Positions 1 to 6,392 of a DNA stretch of 6,823 nucleotides are shown in pieces; the first letter of the stretch is position 1; every line of letters begins with the position of its first letter. The stretch spans positions 1 to 6,823 of the forward strand of contig JAGQRC010000195.1 in assembly GCA_020425835.1 (NCBI GenBank), read 5' to 3'. This stretch comes from Planctomycetota bacterium. Lineage in GTDB: Bacteria; Planctomycetota; UBA8108; UBA1146; JAJFFE01. The notes beneath the pieces were generated by a model. The model worked only from the letters and a program-made list of their open reading frames with translations, ran no database searches and was not told the origin of the DNA. Both the position numbers and the translations under genes were made by a program.

Positions 1-243
1 CGAAGAGCCCCAGGGATCGCGAAGCCATGGACGACCTCCCTCGGTTCGTGAGTCGTTTTCGCGGGTCTCCTCCGGAATCGTATCCGAGGTCCCCGCGCGT
101 TCGAAGCGACGCGACGGGATCCCGATCTCGCGCCGTGAACCGTCCAGTCCCGGCGGAGGCCGACGGCGATGAGAAGTCCGGCCGCAGCAACACGATGTCA
201 CCGCGGCCGGACGAGAGTGGGTGTGTTCGGATCGGGGGACCGG
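1..243. other. Non-coding left flank
   Basis: I see no credible gene in this stretch. Open frames that cross it are Arg-rich, match no family I know, and run on into the antisense strand of the propeller gene, as expected of chance frames in GC-rich DNA. Its one structured element is the inverted repeat at 176-212, annotated separately. The rest, 1-175, shows no repeat, tRNA-like fold or convincing promoter by eye. It may be the spacer beyond the 3' end of the minus-strand gene. Confidence 0.6.
176..212 (-). terminator. Perfect 10-bp stem-loop downstream of the propeller gene, possible terminator
   Basis: Positions 176-185 (GTCCGGCCGC) and 203-212 (GCGGCCGGAC) are exact reverse complements separated by 17 nt. 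A short ACA/TGT pairing inside the loop could extend the fold. The hairpin begins 31 nt beyond the minus-strand stop codon at 244-246, where an intrinsic terminator of that gene would lie. On the minus strand the stem is followed by TTCTCATC rather than a run of Ts, so it is not a classical Rho-independent terminator. It may instead stabilise the 3' end, or be a chance GC-rich palindrome. Confidence 0.4.
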
Positions 244-1704
244 CTACGGGCAGGGCGGAGCATCGCACGCGACACTGCCGAGCGTCGGGTCGCTCCCGCA
301 GTCGGGATACGGCGCCGGAAGCGGCGCGCTTCCCGGAACGAAGAGTCGATCGAGGATCGCGATGGCATCGGCGATGTCGAGGTGGTCATCGTCGTTGGCA
401 TCACCGGCCTGGTCACACTCGAGCGGTGAGGTGCCCGGCACGAAGAGGACGTTCAGGAGCGCAACGACGTCGGCGATGTCGACCGCGAGGTCGGCGTTGG
501 TGTCGCCGCGGATGAACGCCTCGACCGCGACCCCCGGTTCGGCGTAGATCTCGAGCGTGTCGGTGGCGCCGTTGCCGAACGCGAGCTCGGGTGAACCCCC
601 GGGAGCCAGCTGGATCGGGATCGGCGAGTACGCGGAGTAGTTGCCACTGATCCCGAGCGGACGCGTCGATTGGAGCGCTCCGGTGCCGTCGTTGATGGCG
701 ACGTGGGCGCCGGTCTCGCCGGTCATGAAGTCGTACTGGCTGATGTAGAGGTCGAGGTCGCCATCCGCATCGGCATCGGCGCCCGCCAGGACACCGGAGC
801 CGAACGAGATCGGGAGCGCTTGACTCGGCTGGAATCCCGACGCGCTGCCGAGGTAGGTGCGCAATTCGAAGCCGATCGTGAAGTCCTGGGTCACGACCGC
901 GAGGTCGACCAACGCATCGCCGTCGAGATGGACGAGCCGCATCGGGCCCATGAAGAGGTTCTCCTGGACGAACACGGTCGGTCCGAACGCACCCGCGCCG
1001 AGGCCCATCCGCACCTCGATCGTCCCCGGCACCAAGGTCAGGCCGAAGCTCGCCGTGCTGATCACGAGGTCGGCGGCACCGTCGAGATCGACATCATCGG
1101 TGAACACCTCGTAGGGGGGGACCGCGGTCGCCAACGAGTCGAACAGAGCGAGCTGCCCCGTGCCATCCCCGAGATAGATCTGCACGCCGTGGTCGGCGAC
1201 GCCGCTGACGTTGCTGTAGGTCGAAACGACGTCGAGCATCCCGTCGCCGTTCAGGTCACCCACCGCGATCGGGCCCAGGGTGATCGACGTCGCGACATCC
1301 GCACTCGGCGCGGAGAAGGTGCCGTCGCCGATTCCGGGATAGATCTGCAGCCGGGACTGGAACAGTCCGACCGACGCGATCACCAGGTCGACGATGCCAT
1401 CGCCATTGAAGTCGCCGGTGTCGTGACCGAACACCGCTTCGGCGAGCGACAGGGTCTGGACCGGCGCCAGCGCTCCCGTGCCATCGTTCAGGAAGATCGC
1501 GAGTTCCGGCGGGAAGTTGGTGGAGCAGTACACATCGTCGAGGCCGTCGCCATCGAGGTCCGCCGCGCCGAGCTGCTCGGGCAGTCCGCCCAGGGGGAAG
1601 CTCGCGCCGAGCGAGTAGTCGAACAGGAGCGTCTGCGTCGAAATCTGGGCGAAGAGTCCAGGGGTGAGCAGGGTCGATGTCATCAGTATGATCGCGAGGC
1701 GCAC
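244..1704 (-). CDS. Secreted FG-GAP/VCBS beta-propeller protein with dockerin-like C-terminus
   Basis: The 486-aa product starts with a Sec-type signal peptide (basic Arg2, hydrophobic core to about residue 18, likely cleavage after LFA at 17-19), so it should be exported. Six Asp-rich FG-GAP/VCBS calcium loops start near residues 49, 98, 150, 204, 259 and 310 (for example DLDGDGLDD and DLNGDGMLD). Their 49-55 residue spacing suggests propeller blades; a loop lacking the Asp residues near 366-377 may be a seventh. Two dockerin-like EF-hand loops follow at 401-412 and 435-446, each with the D-x-N-x-D-x3-D-x2-D pattern, then a tail with Cys469, Cys480 and Cys485. The GTG start has AAGGAG five nt upstream, and the signal peptide begins there; the next Met (residue 8) would cut into the hydrophobic core. 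No enzymatic motif is visible. Likely roles are calcium-dependent adhesion or surface attachment, but the ligand is unknown. Such proteins are common in Planctomycetota. Confidence 0.85.
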   Translation of the reverse strand: MRLAIILMTSTLLTPGLFAQISTQTLLFDYSLGASFPLGGLPEQLGAADLDGDGLDDVYCSTNFPPELAIFLNDGTGALAPVQTLSLAEAVFGHDTGDFNGDGIVDLVIASVGLFQSRLQIYPGIGDGTFSAPSADVATSITLGPIAVGDLNGDGMLDVVSTYSNVSGVADHGVQIYLGDGTGQLALFDSLATAVPPYEVFTDDVDLDGAADLVISTASFGLTLVPGTIEVRMGLGAGAFGPTVFVQENLFMGPMRLVHLDGDALVDLAVVTQDFTIGFELRTYLGSASGFQPSQALPISFGSGVLAGADADADGDLDLYISQYDFMTGETGAHVAINDGTGALQSTRPLGISGNYSAYSPIPIQLAPGGSPELAFGNGATDTLEIYAEPGVAVEAFIRGDTNADLAVDIADVVALLNVLFVPGTSPLECDQAGDANDDDHLDIADAIAILDRLFVPGSAPLPAPYPDCGSDPTLGSVACDAPPCP

Positions 1705-1709
1705 GGGGT

Positions 1710-1715
1710 CTCCTT
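1710..1715 (-). promoter_or_regulatory. Strong Shine-Dalgarno that fixes the GTG start of the propeller gene
   Basis: On the minus strand AAGGAG lies five nt upstream of the GTG at 1704-1702. This near-consensus site, together with the signal peptide that begins at that GTG, supports the non-ATG start over the in-frame ATG seven codons downstream. Confidence 0.75.
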
Positions 1716-1750
1716 TCGCGGCCGCCGAGGAGGGACGGGCCGAGACAGTC

Positions 1751-1768
1751 CGAACGAGATCTCGTTCG
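1751..1768. promoter_or_regulatory. Perfect 18-bp palindrome, candidate operator
   Basis: The sequence CGAACGAGATCTCGTTCG equals its own reverse complement over all 18 nt with no spacer. It lies 46 nt upstream of the propeller start codon and 82 nt upstream of the sigma factor start codon. A zero-spacer palindrome of this length fits the binding site of a dimeric regulator that could act on both genes. It is too tight to fold well as an RNA hairpin, because there is no loop. The regulator is unknown and no DNA-binding repressor gene is visible in the window. Confidence 0.5.
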
Positions 1769-1840
1769 ATCCCTCACGCGGTTTCTCGAGATTCCTGGCG
1801 CGCGAGACCCGACGGCCCCGCACCCGCCGCTCTCCACCCC

Positions 1841-1846
1841 GAAGGA
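1841..1846 (+). promoter_or_regulatory. Shine-Dalgarno of the sigma factor gene
   Basis: GAAGGA ends four nt before the ATG at 1851. The spacing is slightly short but workable. No other in-frame ATG occurs until residue 191 of the product, so this site supports the start chosen. Confidence 0.55.
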
Positions 1847-1850
1847 CCGG

Positions 1851-2474
1851 ATGCCCGCTCCGAACGATGCCTCGCTCGAGATCGAACCCGAGTCGGACCT
1901 GCTCGCGCGCGCGGCGCGCGGCGACGACACCGCGTTGGGGCGACTGATCGAACGAGCGGCCCCGACGGTTCGCTCGAACCTGCGTGGCTCGATCCCCACC
2001 CGATGGCAAGCGCTCGTCACGATCGATGACGCGCTCCAGGAGGCGTACACCGAGGCGTTCCTGAGCTTTCATCGCTGGCGACCCGAGTCGAGCGGCGCGT
2101 TCGTCCACTGGCTGACTCGCCTCACGAGGAACAACCTCATCGATGCGGTCCGAGCGCTCGAGACCGAGAAGCGCGGCGGCCGACGGCGACGGGCTCGGCT
2201 CGATCCCGAGGCTTCCGCGATCGAGCTCCTCGATCATGTCGCCGGTCGCGGCAGCACGCCGAGTCGGACCATCGCTCGCGCCGAAGCTTCCGCGGCGCTC
2301 CACGCCGCGGTGCGTCGCCTCCCCGACCACTACCGCGAGGTGGTCATCCGGTACGATCTCGACGGGGCGACGATCGAGTCGGTCGCCGAGGCGATCGGCC
2401 GAACCCCGGGCGCGACGTACATGATGCGGGCGCGCGCCCATCGGCTGCTCGCCTCCTGGCTCGATGAGGTCTGA
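1851..2474 (+). CDS. ECF-type RNA polymerase sigma factor (sigma-70 family, planctomycete kinase-linked type)
   Basis: The 207-aa product has the two-domain layout and size of an extracytoplasmic-function sigma factor. Region 2 covers about residues 15-108: the core-polymerase-binding helix includes TIDDALQEAYTEAF (57-70), followed by the -10-recognition segment around GAFVHWLTRLTRNNLIDAVR (82-101). An Arg-rich linker (about 107-116) leads to region 4 at about 148-204, with LPDHYREVV and a helix-turn-helix near 174-199 for -35 recognition. It should bind RNA polymerase in the cytoplasm and direct it to a dedicated promoter set, possibly its own. No anti-sigma gene lies nearby. Instead the gene overlaps a Ser/Thr kinase gene by 11 nt, an arrangement known for several planctomycete ECF groups, so phosphorylation may control it. 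I cannot assign an ECF group number from sequence alone. Confidence 0.88.
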   Translation: MPAPNDASLEIEPESDLLARAARGDDTALGRLIERAAPTVRSNLRGSIPTRWQALVTIDDALQEAYTEAFLSFHRWRPESSGAFVHWLTRLTRNNLIDAVRALETEKRGGRRRRARLDPEASAIELLDHVAGRGSTPSRTIARAEASAALHAAVRRLPDHYREVVIRYDLDGATIESVAEAIGRTPGATYMMRARAHRLLASWLDEV

Positions 2475-4965
2475 GCCCGACCCGAGGTCCGATCCGATGG
2501 ATGTCGATCCACGACAGAACGAAGACTCGCGCGACCGGGCGCTGATCGACGCGGCTCGAGAGGCCGCTCGACGACTCCGCGACTCGGGCTCGATTCCGGC
2601 CGCCGAGTTGGCGCCCCTGCCGAAGCTGCCGGGCTACCGCATCGAAGGCGAGCTCCACCGCGGCGGACAAGGCGTGGTCTATCGCGCTCGGCGACTCGTC
2701 GACGACGCTCGCGTCGCGATCAAGATCATCCCGCGGCGTGCTGACGATCGCGGCTCTCGGTTCGAGCGCGAGGTCGAGCTGTTGCGGCAGCTCGACCATC
2801 CATCGATCGTCGCCCTCGATGACTGGGGGAGCACCGGCGATGGTCGGTATCTGGTGATGGAGCTGGTCGACGGCCTGCCGCTCGACGAGTACGTCGACCT
2901 CGGCCCCATCGAACCGGAAGAGACGATCGAGGTGTTCGTCACGGTGTGCGAGGCCGTTCACGCGGCTCACCTCCGCGGGGTGATCCATCGCGATCTCAAG
3001 CCGTCGAACATCCTCGTCCGATCCGACGGTCATCCCGTCGTCCTCGACTTCGGGCTCGCCAAGTCGATCGCCCCGACGCAGACGGAGCTGACCGCGACCG
3101 GCCTCTTCGTCGGCTCCCTCCCGTGGACGAGCCCCGAGCAGGCGACGAGCGATGATCGGGTCGACCTCCGGAGCGATATCTACTCCCTCGGCGTGCTCCT
3201 CTATCGCTGCCTCGCTGGTCGGCCGCCCTACTCGACCGACGGCCCGATCCGGGAGACGCTCGAGCACATCCTGCACACGGAGCCGACGCCGCTCTCCCAC
3301 GTGGCCCCGGGGATCGGCGACGATCTCGCAACGGTCGTCGCGACTGCGCTGCAGAAGGAGCCGGAGCGGCGCTACCAGAGCGCAGCCGATCTCGCCCAGG
3401 AGCTGCGGCGCTGCCTGAATCGTGAGCCGATCCAAGCTCGTCGCGAGAACGCGCTGCTCGTGATGCGACGACGGCTCGAGCGACACCGCTGGGTGACGAT
3501 TCTGGGAAGCGCGTTGGTCGTCGTCTCGATCGCATCGACCGCCGCGGTGACACTCCTCTACCGCGAGCAGGACCGCTTGCGCCGCGCCGCGGAGCTCGAA
3601 GCCCGGGAGGCGCGAACGATCCAGCGTTTCCTCGAATCGATCTTCACCTCGATCGAGACCGCGCCCCACCGGAGTGAGGCGGTCACCGTCTCGGAGCTCG
3701 TGGACGACGCGACGGAACGACTCACGGCAGCGGGCCTCGCCCCGGAGGTCGAGGCTTCACTCCGAACCACGCTCGGACGCTCGCTCCTCTGGATCGGCCG
3801 ATCCGCTCAGGCGCGCGACGAACTCCGCCGCGCCGTCGAGCTCGCTCCCGACGCTTCGACTCCGGGCCCGAGATGCGTCCAGCAGTACCACCTGCTGGGG
3901 CTCGCCCACCAACAGCTCGGCGAGTACGACGACGCCGAGCACTGGTTCGAACTCGCGGTGCACACGACCGATCGTCTTCCCGACTCCGATCCGTCCGAGC
4001 GGGTCGCGCTCCTTCGGAGCTACGCCCTCTTCGAGCTCGCCCGCGATCGATATCCGAGCTGTGTGGTGCTGCTCGATCGCGCGGACGAGGCCGCGGCCCG
4101 ACTCGATCCCCTGGCCGATCTCCGAGTCCGGCTCCTCCTCGACCGCGGACAGCTCTACATGCGACAAGCGCAGCTCGGGCCGTGCGAGGCGGCGTTCCGT
4201 CGCGCACACGAGGCAGCTCGCCAGCGTGTCGAGTCGATCGGTGACTCCGGTCTCGATCTCCTCCACTCCGCCGGCAACCACCTCGGTACGATCCTGATCG
4301 AGCTCGGTCGGTCCGAAGAGGCGGAGTCGTTGTTGAAAGCGGCACTCGACTATCGCGAGGAGTGCTGGGGACCGATCCACGATCAGACGCTGCAGACGCG
4401 ACACGCGCTCTCGATCCTCTACAGCCGCACGGGTCGCCTGGACCGTGCGGCCGTCCTCGCCGAGGAGACGTCGGTCGGCTTCGCGCAGCGATACGGACCC
4501 GACCATCCGCGCGCGCTGCACGTGCGCATGAACCTCGCGCGCATCCTGGAGCAGCAAGAAGACCCTCGTGCCGCGGAGCTCTACGCCGAGACCTACGATC
4601 GGCTCCGCGCGATCCTGGGTGACGCAAACCTCACGACGGCGATCTGTGGTGAGGGCGTCGCCCGCGCCTGGTCGAGGGAGGGACGCGACGAGGAGGTCGA
4701 GCCGATCCTCCGCCGGGTCCACGACGCCTACCGCATCGGAGGTCCCGGTGTGCATGCCGATCGACTGCGCGCCGGTGACAACTGGGCGCTCGCGCTGCGA
4801 CGACTCGGCCGGCTCGAGGAGAGTGCCACCGTGCTCCGCGAGCTGATCGCCGCGGAAGAGGCAGTGAGCCCCCGATCGGAGATGTCGGGACGCCTCGCCC
4901 TGAAGCTCGAACGGTTGCAACGCGAACTCGACGGGCACTCCGACTCGACGACCGGGGGTCGGTGA
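2464..4965 (+). CDS. Membrane-anchored Hanks-type Ser/Thr protein kinase with C-terminal TPR region
   Basis: The 833-aa product carries a complete kinase domain at about residues 58-320: Gly-rich loop LHRGGQGVVYRA (64-75), VAIK lysine Lys87, a helix-C glutamate at 103 or 105, catalytic loop HRDLKPSN (175-182, base Asp177), DFG (195-197), an SPEQ version of the APE motif (223-226) and SDIYSLG (237-243). All catalytic residues are present, so it should be active. A transmembrane helix follows at about 343-365, preceded by a very basic stretch (RRRLERHR). Residues about 430-800 form roughly nine degenerate TPR-like helical pairs, which usually bind proteins or peptides. By the positive-inside rule the kinase is cytoplasmic and the TPR part extracytoplasmic, suggesting a sensor. 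The gene overlaps the upstream sigma factor gene by 11 nt, so co-expression is likely and the sigma factor is a plausible substrate. The ATG at 2464 has no clear ribosome site; the ATG at 2497 (Met12) does and may be the true start. Confidence 0.9.
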   Translation: MRSEPDPRSDPMDVDPRQNEDSRDRALIDAAREAARRLRDSGSIPAAELAPLPKLPGYRIEGELHRGGQGVVYRARRLVDDARVAIKIIPRRADDRGSRFEREVELLRQLDHPSIVALDDWGSTGDGRYLVMELVDGLPLDEYVDLGPIEPEETIEVFVTVCEAVHAAHLRGVIHRDLKPSNILVRSDGHPVVLDFGLAKSIAPTQTELTATGLFVGSLPWTSPEQATSDDRVDLRSDIYSLGVLLYRCLAGRPPYSTDGPIRETLEHILHTEPTPLSHVAPGIGDDLATVVATALQKEPERRYQSAADLAQELRRCLNREPIQARRENALLVMRRRLERHRWVTILGSALVVVSIASTAAVTLLYREQDRLRRAAELEAREARTIQRFLESIFTSIETAPHRSEAVTVSELVDDATERLTAAGLAPEVEASLRTTLGRSLLWIGRSAQARDELRRAVELAPDASTPGPRCVQQYHLLGLAHQQLGEYDDAEHWFELAVHTTDRLPDSDPSERVALLRSYALFELARDRYPSCVVLLDRADEAAARLDPLADLRVRLLLDRGQLYMRQAQLGPCEAAFRRAHEAARQRVESIGDSGLDLLHSAGNHLGTILIELGRSEEAESLLKAALDYREECWGPIHDQTLQTRHALSILYSRTGRLDRAAVLAEETSVGFAQRYGPDHPRALHVRMNLARILEQQEDPRAAELYAETYDRLRAILGDANLTTAICGEGVARAWSREGRDEEVEPILRRVHDAYRIGGPGVHADRLRAGDNWALALRRLGRLEESATVLRELIAAEEAVSPRSEMSGRLALKLERLQRELDGHSDSTTGGR
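2484..2488 (+). promoter_or_regulatory. Shine-Dalgarno-like site favouring an alternative kinase start at 2497
   Basis: GAGGT lies eight nt before the ATG at 2497, while the upstream ATG at 2464 is preceded by the pyrimidine-containing CTCCTGGCTCG with no purine-rich box. With the 2497 start the kinase would be 822 aa and lie 22 nt after the sigma factor stop codon. With the 2464 start, translation would depend on coupling through the 11-nt overlap. The residues in dispute lie outside the kinase fold, so homology cannot easily settle it. Confidence 0.4.
4949..4961 (+). repeat. Small inverted repeat at the 3' end of the kinase gene
   Basis: CGACC (4949-4953) and GGTCG (4957-4961) pair perfectly around a GGG loop, two nt before the kinase stop codon begins. 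No T-run follows on either strand. It could be a weak pause element where the kinase gene and rtcB converge, but five base pairs inside a GC-rich coding sequence can easily arise by chance. Confidence 0.2.
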
Positions 4966-4994
4966 GAGCGGGTCAGTGAGTCGGAGTGGGACCG

Positions 4995-6392
4995 TCAGTC
5001 CTCCGGTCGCTCCCCCGCGGGTGCCATCTTCACGAGACGCGGCGCGAAGCGGGCGAGCGGCTCGACCAGGTCCGCTTGCGCGGCCATGACGCTCTCGATG
5101 TTCTTGTAGACCATCGGGACCTCGTCGAGCCCCGCCGACAGGAGCGTGACTCTCTTGGCGTCGAGGACGCGCTTCGCCTCGGCCCAGGTGAAGGTCGACT
5201 TCGCCTTCTTCCGACTCATGACCCGGCCTGCGCCGTGGGACGCGGAATTCAGGGAACCGGGGTTCCCCCGTCCTCGGACCAGGTAGCAGTTGTCCGCCAT
5301 CGAGCCGGGAATGATGCCGAGAACACCTTCGCCAGCGGGAGTCGCCCCCTTGCGGTGAACGATCACCTCTCGGTCGTCGTGCACTTCCTTCCAGGCGAAG
5401 TTGTGATGGTTCTCCACGTCGAGGAGCACCTCGACGCCGAGCCGCGCCGCGATGCAGGCGTGGATCAGCGCGTGGTTCGCCGCCGCGTAGTGGCCCATCA
5501 GGCTCATCGCCTCCCAGTACTCCCGGCCCTCATCGGTGTCGAGATCGAGCCACGCCAGATGCTGGAGCTCGCGCGGGAGCTCGGGGTGCAGCCGCATCGC
5601 GAGCTTCGAGTAGTGGTCGGCGATCGTCGCGCCGGCGCCCCGGCTTCCGCTGTGCGACAGGAGCGCGAGGTACTCGCCTTCGTCGAGCCCCGCGTCGGGA
5701 TCGTCGATCGTCAACACGCCGAACTCGACGAAGTGGTTGCCGCTCCCGCTGGTTCCGAGCTGCTTCCACGCCTTGTCCTTGACGCCCTTGGTGATCGGCC
5801 CGGAGTCCCAGTCGCGATCCATGACGTCGTGCTGTCGGCGGTGCTCGAAACTCGCGCCGATCCCGAACCGCGTCTCCCGCTCGAGCGCCTTGGTCAGCCG
5901 ATCGGGATCGTCGTCGATCGTCGAAGCGGGGAGGTCGAAGACGGTCATCTTCATGCGGCACGCGATGTCGACGCCGACGGCGTAGGGGATGACCGTGTTC
6001 TCGGTCGCGAGCACTCCGCCGATCGGCAGACCGTAGCCGAGATGGGCATCGGGCATCAGCGCGCCGCGCACCGCGACCGGCAATCGGCACGCGTTCTCCA
6101 TCTGACGGACCGACTGCGGCTCGAGGTCGACGCCCCACTGTCGGTATGGTGCCGGCGAGGCGCGTCCCTCGTACCGCTCACTCGCGGCGAGGTAGTCGGC
6201 GAAGTCCCGCGCGAAGTTGCCGAAGATCGGGTCTTCGATGAACTCACCCGGGCTCGCGACCACCGAGGCGATCGATCGCAGCAGCTCCTTCTTGGGAACA
6301 CCGCTCTCGGCGGCCGCTTGGCACGCGCTGATCGCCTGGTTGGTCAGCGGGCCCTTCGGCACGCCGAGTTTCGCGAGGTCCTTCGTTCTCAT
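4995..6392 (-). CDS. rtcB: RtcB RNA-splicing ligase (3'-phosphate or 2',3'-cyclic phosphate to 5'-OH)
   Basis: The 465-aa product matches RtcB, the GTP- and Mn2+-dependent ligase that joins RNA 3'-phosphate or 2',3'-cyclic phosphate ends to 5'-OH ends in tRNA splicing or RNA repair. Active-site motifs are intact: GVDIAC with Asp142 and Cys145, GSGNH with His220, SHSGSRG with His247, ENHHN with His329/330, and SASHGAGRVMSR with His386, which by alignment to the E. coli enzyme (His337) takes the GMP. It is longer than the roughly 408-aa E. coli enzyme, with about 65-90 extra N-terminal residues (MRTKDLAKLGVPKGPL onwards). This resembles the longer RtcB subfamily I recall from Bacteroidetes and others. 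I chose the ATG at 6392-6390 because family similarity begins there, GGGGA lies five nt upstream, and the codon overlaps the rtcA stop as ATGA. An open frame continues upstream to 6557, but there it lies inside rtcA and reads as Arg-rich nonsense. No archease gene is visible. Confidence 0.95.
   Translation of the reverse strand: MRTKDLAKLGVPKGPLTNQAISACQAAAESGVPKKELLRSIASVVASPGEFIEDPIFGNFARDFADYLAASERYEGRASPAPYRQWGVDLEPQSVRQMENACRLPVAVRGALMPDAHLGYGLPIGGVLATENTVIPYAVGVDIACRMKMTVFDLPASTIDDDPDRLTKALERETRFGIGASFEHRRQHDVMDRDWDSGPITKGVKDKAWKQLGTSGSGNHFVEFGVLTIDDPDAGLDEGEYLALLSHSGSRGAGATIADHYSKLAMRLHPELPRELQHLAWLDLDTDEGREYWEAMSLMGHYAAANHALIHACIAARLGVEVLLDVENHHNFAWKEVHDDREVIVHRKGATPAGEGVLGIIPGSMADNCYLVRGRGNPGSLNSASHGAGRVMSRKKAKSTFTWAEAKRVLDAKRVTLLSAGLDEVPMVYKNIESVMAAQADLVEPLARFAPRLVKMAPAGERPED
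6389..6392 (-). other. ATGA stop/start overlap joining rtcA to rtcB
   Basis: On the minus strand the rtcB ATG (6392-6390) and the rtcA TGA (6391-6389) overlap as ATGA. Ribosomes finishing rtcA can restart directly on rtcB, assisted by GGGGA five nt upstream within the rtcA reading frame. This shows that the two genes form one operon and supports the rtcB start chosen. Confidence 0.85.

Larger units (their letters stand above)
1705..1850. promoter_or_regulatory. Divergent promoter region between propeller gene and sigma factor gene
   Basis: These 146 nt separate two start codons that face away from each other, so promoters for both genes are expected here. I cannot pick -35 and -10 boxes with confidence on either strand; the region is GC-rich and planctomycete promoters are poorly defined. 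It contains the 18-bp palindrome at 1751-1768 and a Shine-Dalgarno for each gene at its two ends. Confidence 0.6.

Noticed and set aside
27..515. 162-codon open frame on the plus strand at the left end
   Set aside because: It is Arg-rich, has no recognisable domain or good ribosome site, and runs through the antisense of the dockerin-like region.
1114..1120. Run of seven G (C7 in the propeller gene), possible slippage or phase-variation tract
   Set aside because: Seven nt is short, the frame is intact through it (Val-Pro-Pro-Tyr), and no other tract supports phase variation.
670..1947. 425-codon open frame on the plus strand, antisense to the propeller gene
   Set aside because: Its product is low-complexity, rich in Arg, Glu and Asp, and resembles no family; the opposite strand has a signal peptide, FG-GAP repeats and dockerin-like loops. 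It is a shadow frame from GC-rich codon use.
2344..3669. 441-codon open frame on the minus strand, antisense to the sigma factor end and kinase domain
   Set aside because: The plus strand encodes all kinase motifs here; the antisense product is Arg/Asp-rich with no domain.
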